A stretch of DNA of 64,000 nucleotides from F23-D06 sp045116675. Lineage in GTDB: Bacteria; Bacteroidota; Bacteroidia; Bacteroidales; WCHB1-69. This document shows positions 43,935 to 51,479 of this stretch, piece after piece. The stretch is taken from assembly GCA_045116675.1 (NCBI GenBank), contig JBGUMF010000048.1, positions 4,047 to 68,046 of the forward strand, given 5' to 3'. Position numbers and translations under genes: made by a program. A model generated the notes under the pieces. The model did not search any database, was not told the origin of the DNA, and worked only from the letters and a program-made list of their open reading frames with translations. How positions within the stretch are numbered: the stretch's first letter is position 1; every line of letters begins with the position of its first letter.

Positions 43935-45020
43935 TTAATTGTCTGATTTGCTGACCTTTTCACGGGATACTAAGCCCATGGCTTTGAACAGGAATTTGGG
44001 CAGGGGCTTCTCCCGTTTCCGGTTGATGAGGTCGATGAACCATCCGAGCTTCTTGATGACGGGAATCTTGTGGGTCTCCACAAATTCTATCAGGGTGCCG
44101 TCCGGGTCTTCAATGTAGGTGAAATGGCCGGAGGCATCGCCCATGTCAAAGACCTCGTTGTCGGGACAGCTGTCCACGGTGAAGGGATGGCCTTTCGAGG
44201 CGCAGAACTCGCCCAGCTTTTTCATGTTGGTGATGTCGAAGCAGAGCTGGATGAACCCCGGGTCGCCCCAGTAACGTCCTTCATAAATTTTCCTTGGCGT
44301 GCGGTCCAATGCCTGCACCAGCTCGATGCTGCCTTTCGGCATAATCTCGGACAACGGTCCTTTGGGCTTGGAGGGGTCTTTGAGCAGCACGCGACGGTAC
44401 TGTTCGCCGGAGCCGGGCATGATCTGCCAGTCGTCGAACTGGCCGGTTTCATCGTAAATCACCTGCTCGTAGCCCAGCACTTCACGGTAAAAACGCACGG
44501 AAGCATCCATGTCGGTGACCCCGATGACCGCGCCCGCCACGCCACCGGTGAGACAATGCTGTTCAATGTATATGTCGGATTGCTCCACCACCTGGAGGCA
44601 ATTGCCGTACAGGTCACGAATGTACAGGCAGGGCGTTCCGTCGGGTAGGGCGGATATGGCGCTGCAGTCCGGCCATTTCGAGGAGGCGAATGCATGAAAT
44701 GCTTTCACGTCGCGGCATTTGATCTTGGCGGCGAAAATGCCAAGGTCGCCCACGGCGATGTCAAAGGCCACCGGCACGGGCGTGCGCTCGCTGTACTGCC
44801 AGATCTCCAAACCGCCGCCGCCCTGCAGGCTCACGGCGATGCAGGCATGCCGCTTCTGCGGCTGGTTGCCCGTGTAGGGGAGCATCCGCTCCGCCACCGT
44901 GTCGTCTTCCAAAATCTTGATGTCAATGCCGAACATGTCGATGTACCAGTCCCACGACTTCCGCATATCTACGGTTCCTACACCAACTTGTTGAATGCCG
45001 GAAATAAAAAAATCACTCAT
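43935..45020 (-). CDS. VOC-superfamily (HPPD-like) protein with basic amphipathic tail
   Basis: A 361-residue protein with two large vicinal-oxygen-chelate halves (first GIQQVGVGTVDMRKSWDWY, second GAVIGVTDMDASVRFYREVLG). Candidate metal ligands include His in KRHACIAV and Glu in TLIEFVE. The C-terminal 40 residues (GWFIDLINRKREKPLPKFL) look like an amphipathic membrane-contacting helix. It is the first gene of the sulfonolipid-type operon, 23 bases before the acyltransferase. It could be a dioxygenase, isomerase or binding protein for a lipid intermediate; function unknown. Confidence 0.75.
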   Translation of the reverse strand: MSDFFISGIQQVGVGTVDMRKSWDWYIDMFGIDIKILEDDTVAERMLPYTGNQPQKRHACIAVSLQGGGGLEIWQYSERTPVPVAFDIAVGDLGIFAAKIKCRDVKAFHAFASSKWPDCSAISALPDGTPCLYIRDLYGNCLQVVEQSDIYIEQHCLTGGVAGAVIGVTDMDASVRFYREVLGYEQVIYDETGQFDDWQIMPGSGEQYRRVLLKDPSKPKGPLSEIMPKGSIELVQALDRTPRKIYEGRYWGDPGFIQLCFDITNMKKLGEFCASKGHPFTVDSCPDNEVFDMGDASGHFTYIEDPDGTLIEFVETHKIPVIKKLGWFIDLINRKREKPLPKFLFKAMGLVSREKVSKSDN

Positions 45021-45052
45021 AAATGGTAAAAGCTTTTACTAATTTTAGGCTG

Positions 45053-45060
45053 CAAAGATA
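45053..45060 (-). promoter_or_regulatory. -7 box of the nine-gene sulfonolipid/Hdr operon
   Basis: TATCTTTG on the minus strand, 32 bases upstream of the VOC gene. No TTTG is seen at -33, so the promoter may need an activator. All nine genes to 35559 follow with gaps of 36 bases or fewer and no terminator seen. Confidence 0.55.
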
Positions 45061-45140
45061 ACAAAAGATATTGCTATCTCGGAATTTTTGGGTGGAATAA
45101 TGTGATGAAATGTCTGTTGCTAATGATAAGATTTTGAAAA

Positions 45141-45935
45141 TCAGAGTATTCTCTTGATAATCCGAAGGGTATGGGTATAGCGGCCCATCGATTGGTTGAA
45201 TATGCCGTTTTCGTCTAAGGTATTGATTTGGACGAATCCGGAGGCGTGGAGGATTTGCTGGTGCCCGCACACGATGCCCGTGTGAACGATCTGGCCTTCG
45301 TCGTTGGCGAAAAAGGCCACGTCGCCGATTTGGGCTTCCTCCACAAAATCAACCACCTCGCCGTGGTTGATTTGCTGGGAGGCGTCGCGGGGCAGGTTGA
45401 TGTCCAGGCTGCGGAAGACCATCTGCACGAAGCCGGAGCAGTCGATGCCGGCAGGTGTGCGTCCGCCCCACAGGTAGGGGGCGTTAAGGTAATGGAAGGC
45501 GAAAGCGAGCAGGTCGTCCTGTTGCGGGGTCAGGCCTTCGTGATGGAGGGGTTCGGCAGGCTCGGGCAGCTCCACGGTGAAGCTTTGTCTTCCCAAGGTG
45601 AACCGCCCGTTGTCCGGCATGGGGAAGGAACTCCCGATGCATACCGGGAAGGCGATATGGGTGGCCGCATTGCGTACATACAGGAAGGTGTCGCGCACAA
45701 AATAACGGGGCGTGTTCCGGAGCAGTTCCAGCTCCTCATCTGTCAGCGGCGTGTGCTGCTTGCGGGGCAGCCAGCCTTCGTAGGCGCAGTCGTGCGTGCT
45801 GATTTTGAGCCATTCGTCGGCACACTCTACAACCGAATAGGTCTCGCCGAACAGCAGTTGGGAAACCATTTCGGAACGGTGGGAGGCCTCAGCTCTCAGG
45901 GCCGCCGACATCCAGGTGCATACACCATGTTCCAT
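45141..45935 (-). CDS. NlpC/P60 (C40) peptidoglycan endopeptidase
   Basis: A 264-residue protein: SH3b-like N-terminal part, then an NlpC/P60 domain with the catalytic Cys in GIDCSGFVQ, His in HTGIV and a third polar residue in ILHAS. It is a dipeptidyl endopeptidase of the YkfC type, possibly for recycling of cell-wall peptides. No signal peptide is visible with this start. Last gene of an envelope operon that begins with the amidase at 48665. Confidence 0.92.
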   Translation of the reverse strand: MEHGVCTWMSAALRAEASHRSEMVSQLLFGETYSVVECADEWLKISTHDCAYEGWLPRKQHTPLTDEELELLRNTPRYFVRDTFLYVRNAATHIAFPVCIGSSFPMPDNGRFTLGRQSFTVELPEPAEPLHHEGLTPQQDDLLAFAFHYLNAPYLWGGRTPAGIDCSGFVQMVFRSLDINLPRDASQQINHGEVVDFVEEAQIGDVAFFANDEGQIVHTGIVCGHQQILHASGFVQINTLDENGIFNQSMGRYTHTLRIIKRIL

Positions 45936-45974
45936 AATTCCGGAATCTTGGATGAATATTTCAGAAGATGGGGT

Positions 45975-46421
45975 TTAGAACGGCAGGTCGTCGCCTATAC
46001 CGTTGTCGGTGAACGTGTCGCCAGCCGGTTCCAGGTCGGGCAGCTGCGTGTTGGCGGGATTCACCGTATGCTGCGGGGCGGGGTTGAAGTTAGGTTGGGC
46101 AGGGTAGGTGAAGTCTCCGCCTTGGGGAGGCATGGGAACACCAACTTGCGGACGCTCCAGTTTCCAGGCCTTCACATCCGTGTACCATCTGCCGTTGAAC
46201 TCCCGGGATTCCAGGTCGAAAGAGACTTTTATCAAGTCGCCGATGTTGTACTGGTTGAGCTGGTCAATCTTGTCGCCCCAGAGGTTGGCGCATATTTTTC
46301 TCGGATACTGGTCTTCGGTTTCAATGACGAATTCCTGTTTCTGCCAGGTGTTCCCCTTGGAACTGGTCCCACCCACAGGTTGCATTTTCTGGATTAATCT
46401 TCCTGTTATTTCTAATGACAT
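45975..46421 (-). CDS. DUF3127 OB-fold protein with SSB-like acidic tip
   Basis: A 148-residue protein: an OB-fold-like DUF3127 domain (1-85, GNTWQKQEFVIETED and FNGRWYTDVKAWKLE), a Pro/Asn/Gln-rich linker, and the end DDLPF. The domain plan and the acidic tip ending in Pro-Phe are like those of single-stranded DNA-binding protein, whose tip docks repair enzymes. It probably binds single-stranded DNA or RNA. Family function is not established. Confidence 0.85.
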   Translation of the reverse strand: MSLEITGRLIQKMQPVGGTSSKGNTWQKQEFVIETEDQYPRKICANLWGDKIDQLNQYNIGDLIKVSFDLESREFNGRWYTDVKAWKLERPQVGVPMPPQGGDFTYPAQPNFNPAPQHTVNPANTQLPDLEPAGDTFTDNGIGDDLPF

Positions 46422-46442
46422 TGTATTAAAAGTAAAAATGTG

Positions 46443-47432
46443 TTATTGTGAATCTTTTTTCTTGTCTTTTTTGCCAAAAACGGTGACGTTGATGTATTTT
46501 GACGGGTGGGCCTTGAGGTCTTTCACGAGTTCGTTGAGGCTTTCCAAGGTCTTGTTGATGTTAGAGTAGAGGGTGTCGTTGTTGATCAGCTGGCCGGCGG
46601 TGCCCTCGCCTGATTCTATCTTGGCGGTGATGGCGTTGACGTTGGCCATCGTCTTTCCGGCGTCGTTCATCAGGGCGTTGATGTTGGCTTTCGCCAGCGA
46701 GTCGGAGATGTGGTCAAGGTTCTGGATGATAGCGTTGATTTGCGGGGAGGCGTCGCTCAGCGTGTTGCTTAACGTGCTCAGCTTGTTGACGATGTCGTTG
46801 ACGGAGCTTTCGTTGGCGGCGAGGATCCGGTTGAGGTGGCGGGTGGAGGCCTCAAGGTTCACGAGAGTGGCTTTCAGCATGAGGGCGCCGTTTTCTTCAT
46901 CGGTCGGCAGGAAGGCCGTCTTGACAGTTTGGCCGATGGTGTCCACGGAGGCCATGACGCTGTGGAGCTGCACGAGGATGTCGTCCAGGCCGTCCAGCAT
47001 GCCGCCCGCCACAGAGCAGGCCAGCGTGTCGCCGCTGCGGGCCATCTTGGACGAGGTGCCCAGCAGGAGGTTGACGCCGGTGCCGCCCAGCACGTCTGTC
47101 TGGACCACCTCGAGGCGGGAGTCCGACGGGATATCCACGTCTTCCGTGACCAGTATCTTGGCGCAGATGCGCACGGGCCTGGAACTCTGCATGGTGATCT
47201 GGCTCACCTTCCCGATGGGGAACCCGTTCAGGGACACGGTGGTGCTTTCGTGCAGACTGCCGATGTTGTCGAATATGGCGTAGTAATAGGTCTTTTTGCC
47301 GAAGACGTTGATGCCTTTCAGAAGGCTGGCGCCAAAGTAGAACACGATCATGGCCGTAATGCAGAAGATGGCCACTTTCATGTTGCGGATGTTTTTTTCC
47401 GAATATTCCTGTTTATCTTTCTTATCGCTCAT
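46443..47432 (-). CDS. MCE/MlaD family lipid-transport protein
   Basis: A 329-residue protein with one N-terminal membrane helix (VAIFCITAMIVFYFGASLL) and an MCE domain (YYYAIFDNIGSLHESTTVSLNG), followed by a long helical part. MCE proteins carry lipids between the two membranes, normally with MlaE/MlaF-type permease and ATPase, which are not in this window. It lies between the amidase and the DUF3127 gene in one operon. Confidence 0.92.
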   Translation of the reverse strand: MSDKKDKQEYSEKNIRNMKVAIFCITAMIVFYFGASLLKGINVFGKKTYYYAIFDNIGSLHESTTVSLNGFPIGKVSQITMQSSRPVRICAKILVTEDVDIPSDSRLEVVQTDVLGGTGVNLLLGTSSKMARSGDTLACSVAGGMLDGLDDILVQLHSVMASVDTIGQTVKTAFLPTDEENGALMLKATLVNLEASTRHLNRILAANESSVNDIVNKLSTLSNTLSDASPQINAIIQNLDHISDSLAKANINALMNDAGKTMANVNAITAKIESGEGTAGQLINNDTLYSNINKTLESLNELVKDLKAHPSKYINVTVFGKKDKKKDSQ

Positions 47433-47459
47433 GCGGCATATTTTGGAGCCGCAAAAATA

Positions 47460-48665
47460 TCATTTTTTCTGCAATTTCAAAGCCTCCTTCTCGCTTATTT
47501 TTTTGCCGTTTTGGAAAGCGATGACAAAAGCGTCCGGGAATTTGCGTTTCACTTCGGTGAGAATTTCGCGGATGGCTTCGTGGGAGGTTTCGTTGCCGGC
47601 GGTGTATTTCCAGAGGTTGTTTTCAAAATAGCGGTCCACCTTGGGCAGGTTGCGGAAACGGCTGTCGGTGAGGGGGAGTTTCTCCGGCGAGGCCAGGAAC
47701 TGCACTTTGAAGCGGATGACGTTGCTGTCGGGGACTACCTCCTCGGCGATGGCTTGCAGCTTCTCCTGCTCCGGTTTCTCCGGCTTGGGCGTGACGGTCC
47801 CGGTGGGCACGTTCTCCTGCGGGATGTTCTCTTTCACGATTATAGGCTTCGGTGCGGCGGGCGTGACGGCCTCGTGCGCGTGCGGCTGGCTGTTGGTGAC
47901 GGCGGCCAGGTAGTCCACGAAGGCGTTGTATATGCTGGCAGCCTCCTTCTTGCGGTTCTCCGTTGAGGAGAGGAAAGCCTCGTCGTTCTTGTTGCTCAGG
48001 AAGCCCATCTCGATGAGGATGCTGGGCATGGCCACCTTGTAGAGCACCCAGAAACCGGCCTGCTTCACGCCGCGGTTGACGAGGTGCGTACTGGCGATGA
48101 GGTTCTTCTGCACCTTGTCGGCCAGCATCACCGAGTTCTTCAGGTAGGCGGATGAGTAGAGCGAGAAGAGCACGTTGGCCTCCGGCGAGTTGGGGTCGAA
48201 GCCGTCGTAGTTGTTCTTGTAGTTCTTCTCTTTCAGCATGGCGGCGTTCTCGGCCCGCGCCACCGCCTGGTTGGCCTCGCTCTTGTGCAGGCCCATCACC
48301 CACGTTTCGATACCGTTGCCGATGTGGTCCTCCGAAGCGTTGCAGTGGAATGAGATGAACAAATCGGCGTGCTCGGCGTTCGCGATCTGCGCCCGACGGT
48401 ACAACTCGACGAACACGTCGGTCTTGCGGGTGTAGATCACCTTCACCTCCGGACAATGGTCGCTGATGAGCTTGCCCACCATGAGGGCGATGTCCAGACT
48501 TACATCTTTTTCCTTCAGATGACTGCCCAGACAGCCGGAGTCGTGACCGCCGTGTCCCGCGTCAATAACCACTTTGAAGGTCTTCTCCTGCGCCTGTATG
48601 CATAGGGGCGAAACAAGAAAAAGTGCGAGGAAATATACGAATATCTGTTTTTTAAAGTTCATCAT
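47460..48665 (-). CDS. N-acetylmuramoyl-L-alanine amidase (Amidase_3)
   Basis: A 401-residue exported amidase (signal MNFKKQIFVYFLALFLVSPLCIQAQ). The Amidase_3 zinc site is seen in VIDAGHGGHDSGC and SFHCNAS, with the catalytic Glu in LIEMGFLSN. The C-terminal 130 residues are a Pro-rich linker and a SPOR-like domain (FKVQFLASPEKLP), which would target septal glycan. It leads the operon amidase-MCE-DUF3127-NlpC. A second ATG follows the first directly. Confidence 0.93.
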   Translation of the reverse strand: MMNFKKQIFVYFLALFLVSPLCIQAQEKTFKVVIDAGHGGHDSGCLGSHLKEKDVSLDIALMVGKLISDHCPEVKVIYTRKTDVFVELYRRAQIANAEHADLFISFHCNASEDHIGNGIETWVMGLHKSEANQAVARAENAAMLKEKNYKNNYDGFDPNSPEANVLFSLYSSAYLKNSVMLADKVQKNLIASTHLVNRGVKQAGFWVLYKVAMPSILIEMGFLSNKNDEAFLSSTENRKKEAASIYNAFVDYLAAVTNSQPHAHEAVTPAAPKPIIVKENIPQENVPTGTVTPKPEKPEQEKLQAIAEEVVPDSNVIRFKVQFLASPEKLPLTDSRFRNLPKVDRYFENNLWKYTAGNETSHEAIREILTEVKRKFPDAFVIAFQNGKKISEKEALKLQKK

Positions 48666-48680
48666 TTTGGAGATTTTGAT

Positions 48681-48711
48681 TATTTTTGCCGATTTTAAAA
48701 TCGCAAAGGTA
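48681..48711. promoter_or_regulatory. Facing -7 boxes around a palindrome
   Basis: TATTTTTG (48681-48688, plus strand, toward the LptD-like gene) and TACCTTTG on the minus strand (48704-48711, toward the amidase) flank the perfect 14-base palindrome CGATTTTAAAATCG (48690-48703). The predicted starts lie within a few bases of each other, so the two promoters would compete. The palindrome could also be an operator. Confidence 0.45.
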
Positions 48712-48737
48712 TTTTTTTTGTATTTGTTATAAAGGGT

Positions 48738-51341
48738 TTGTCTGAAAAATTATACACAATAGTTTTTTCATATTTCGGGAGATTGATTATGCTCTTCATT
48801 TTCAGTCTCTTGACGGTGTGTGCGACAGCCCAGGATGTGCATGGGCGAAGGCCTGTTAGACATACGCAGGACACTTCGGTTTATTCCCGACAGCCGGTGA
48901 AAATGGATTCGCTTGTGCGCGATTCTGTCGTCCGGCATCCCAAGCGCATTTCCCAAAATGCGGTGAAATCCGTCGTCTTCTACAGCGCAAAGGACTCCAC
49001 CGTCAACGACCTGAACCGCCGATACACCTATCTTTTCGGGGATGCGGTGGTGAAATACGAGGATCTGGAACTCCGTGCCGATTATATTGAGATAGACTTC
49101 AAAAACAGCGAGTTGTATGCCTCCGGTGTGGCCGATTCCAACGGCAACGTGCACGGCAGTCCGCTCTTTATCCAGGGTGAGTCCCGTTACCGTGCCCACG
49201 AGATCAAGTATAATTTTACCACCCAGAAGGGCAAGATTACCCATGTGATCACCACGCAGGACGAGGGTTTCATTCATGGGGAGCAGATCAAGAAGATGGG
49301 CGACAATGTGGCTTTCCTCAAGAACGGAAAATACACGACCTGTGAGCTGGACCATCCCCATTACGAGATTGATTTCACCAAGGCCAAGCTGATCCAGCAC
49401 GACAAGATTGTCATCGGGCCCGCCTACCTGAGCTTCACGGGGGTGCCCACCCCGCTGGCGGTGCCGTTCGGCTTCTTCCCGCTGGACAAGGGCCGCCGTT
49501 CCGGCTTCGTGATGCCCTCTTTCGGCCAGTCCACCAACCTCGGATTCTATCTTCAGGACCTTGGTTACTACTTCGCCATCAACGACAACCTTGACCTGCT
49601 CCTCGGCGCCGATGTCTATACGCGAGGCAGCTGGGGCATCAAGGCGAAATCCAACTACGTGTTCCGCTACATCTGCACGGGCAATGTGCATCTGGAGTTC
49701 GCCCAGACCCGCGTCGGCGACAAGTTGGATTCCACTTACCGCTGTTCCAACAATTTCAAAATCTATTGGGACCACAAACAGGATATCAAGTCCCATCCCA
49801 CCACGCGTTTCAATGCCCACATCGATATTGTCAGCTCCAATTACGCCAAATACAACCTCACCTCGACACAGGATTATCTCTCCAACCAGTACAGCTCCTC
49901 CATCAACGTGTCCACCTCCGCGCGCGACATCTTCTTCCTGGATGCCACGCTTTCCTACTCCCAGAACACGAGAACCCAGGAGGTGAACTTCAAACTGCCG
50001 GATATGAACATGTCGGTAGTGCAGTTTTATCCGTTCCGGAAGAAAAACAAGGCGGGCATGCTGAAATGGTACGACAACATCTCGTTGAAGTGGTCTTCCC
50101 AGTTTACCGGGCAGATTGACACCTACGACACGCTGTTCCTGAAACCCGAGACGTGGGAGTCAATCAATGTGGGCATGCGCCATGTGATTCCCCTTACCAT
50201 CCCCATCAAGATTGCGAAGCTCGTCAACTGGAACACCACGGCCACACTGACGGAGAAATGGTATCTGCAGTCCTACACCCGCGACATGACCATCGACACG
50301 CTGGATGATATACCCACCGTGACGTATAACCAGTATTTCCATCGGGGTTTCAAGATGTTGCACGACTTGAACCTATCCTCGTCGCTCTCCACGAAAATCT
50401 ATGTGATGTACAGCTTCAAGAAGGGTGGGCTGCAGGCCATCCGCCACATCGTGACCCCGAACCTGAGTTTCATCTACCGTCCGAATCTGTCTGGCGGCAC
50501 CATGGCCCACTACTTCAACCCGATCACGGGCGAGCAGGTCGAGTATTCGATGTTCGACAACGCCATCTTCGGAGGGGTCACGACGCAGACGCAGGCGCTG
50601 GCGCAGCTCTCCTTCGGCAACAACGTGGAAATCAAGGTGCGTTCGCGCAAGGATACGATCACCGGTTTCAAAAAGGTGCCGCTGATCGATAACCTGAACA
50701 TAAGTATGTACTACAACTTCGCCGCCGACTCGCTGCGCTGGTCCAAGCTGACCCTCAACGGCCGGAGTACGCTCTTCAAGCAACTTTACCTGACCTACAA
50801 TTTTGCCTTCGACCCATACGTCATCGGGGAGAACGGCAACCGGGTCAACCGCTTTGAGGTCAAGGAGAACCACCGTCTGTTCCGTCTCTCATCCACTGAT
50901 TTCAGCCTGGCCCTCAATTGGCGGCTGGACCAGAACACTTTCAAATCCAAAAAGAAGAAGGAGGAGGTCAAGCGACTGCCATGGTCGCTGACGCTGAATT
51001 ACACCTTCACCTACGGCATCAATGACAATATATATTATTATATGCGGATGGACACCGTCCTCTACAAGCACAACATGGTCCACACCATCAATGTGGTGGG
51101 TGATTTCCACATCACCAAGAAGTGGCGGGTGGGCTTCACCACGGGGTACGATTTTGTGCAGAAGAAGCTTTCCTACACCTCCATCGACATCCATCGCGAC
51201 ATGCATTGTTGGGAGATGAGTTTCAACTGGGTGCCCTTTGGATACCGCAAGGGATGGGCATTCCAGATCAACGTCAAGGCTGCCGTGCTCAAGGATGTGC
51301 TTAAACTTCCGTTGCATCAGGATTACCGTGATAATCTGTAA
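48738..51341 (+). CDS. LptD/OstA-like outer-membrane LPS assembly protein
   Basis: An 867-residue protein with a signal peptide ending VCATAQ, an OstA/LptA-like periplasmic domain (YLFGDAVVKYEDLELRADYIEIDF) and a large C-terminal beta-barrel rich in alternating aromatic segments. It fits the Bacteroidota LptD form that inserts LPS in the outer membrane. The start used is a TTG; an ATG at 48789 gives a shorter signal without positive charge. It diverges from the amidase gene. Confidence 0.85.
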   Translation: MSEKLYTIVFSYFGRLIMLFIFSLLTVCATAQDVHGRRPVRHTQDTSVYSRQPVKMDSLVRDSVVRHPKRISQNAVKSVVFYSAKDSTVNDLNRRYTYLFGDAVVKYEDLELRADYIEIDFKNSELYASGVADSNGNVHGSPLFIQGESRYRAHEIKYNFTTQKGKITHVITTQDEGFIHGEQIKKMGDNVAFLKNGKYTTCELDHPHYEIDFTKAKLIQHDKIVIGPAYLSFTGVPTPLAVPFGFFPLDKGRRSGFVMPSFGQSTNLGFYLQDLGYYFAINDNLDLLLGADVYTRGSWGIKAKSNYVFRYICTGNVHLEFAQTRVGDKLDSTYRCSNNFKIYWDHKQDIKSHPTTRFNAHIDIVSSNYAKYNLTSTQDYLSNQYSSSINVSTSARDIFFLDATLSYSQNTRTQEVNFKLPDMNMSVVQFYPFRKKNKAGMLKWYDNISLKWSSQFTGQIDTYDTLFLKPETWESINVGMRHVIPLTIPIKIAKLVNWNTTATLTEKWYLQSYTRDMTIDTLDDIPTVTYNQYFHRGFKMLHDLNLSSSLSTKIYVMYSFKKGGLQAIRHIVTPNLSFIYRPNLSGGTMAHYFNPITGEQVEYSMFDNAIFGGVTTQTQALAQLSFGNNVEIKVRSRKDTITGFKKVPLIDNLNISMYYNFAADSLRWSKLTLNGRSTLFKQLYLTYNFAFDPYVIGENGNRVNRFEVKENHRLFRLSSTDFSLALNWRLDQNTFKSKKKKEEVKRLPWSLTLNYTFTYGINDNIYYYMRMDTVLYKHNMVHTINVVGDFHITKKWRVGFTTGYDFVQKKLSYTSIDIHRDMHCWEMSFNWVPFGYRKGWAFQINVKAAVLKDVLKLPLHQDYRDNL

Positions 51342-51387
51342 GTTAGCACAATCTTTCTTTTTGTTGAAAAAAACTGTTTGGGCTTGA

Positions 51388-51417
51388 TTGTTTCATGCTA
51401 CAATTTTTGTATATTTG
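51388..51417 (+). promoter_or_regulatory. Promoter of secDF
   Basis: -33 TTG (51388-51390) and -7 TATATTTG (51410-51417), 19 bases apart. The transcript start would be about 55 bases upstream of the ATG. Confidence 0.65.
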
Positions 51418-51479
51418 CAACCTTGAAATTTTTATGTCGAAATTTATATAAATTATTAAAAATCAAATAAATAAAAGAG

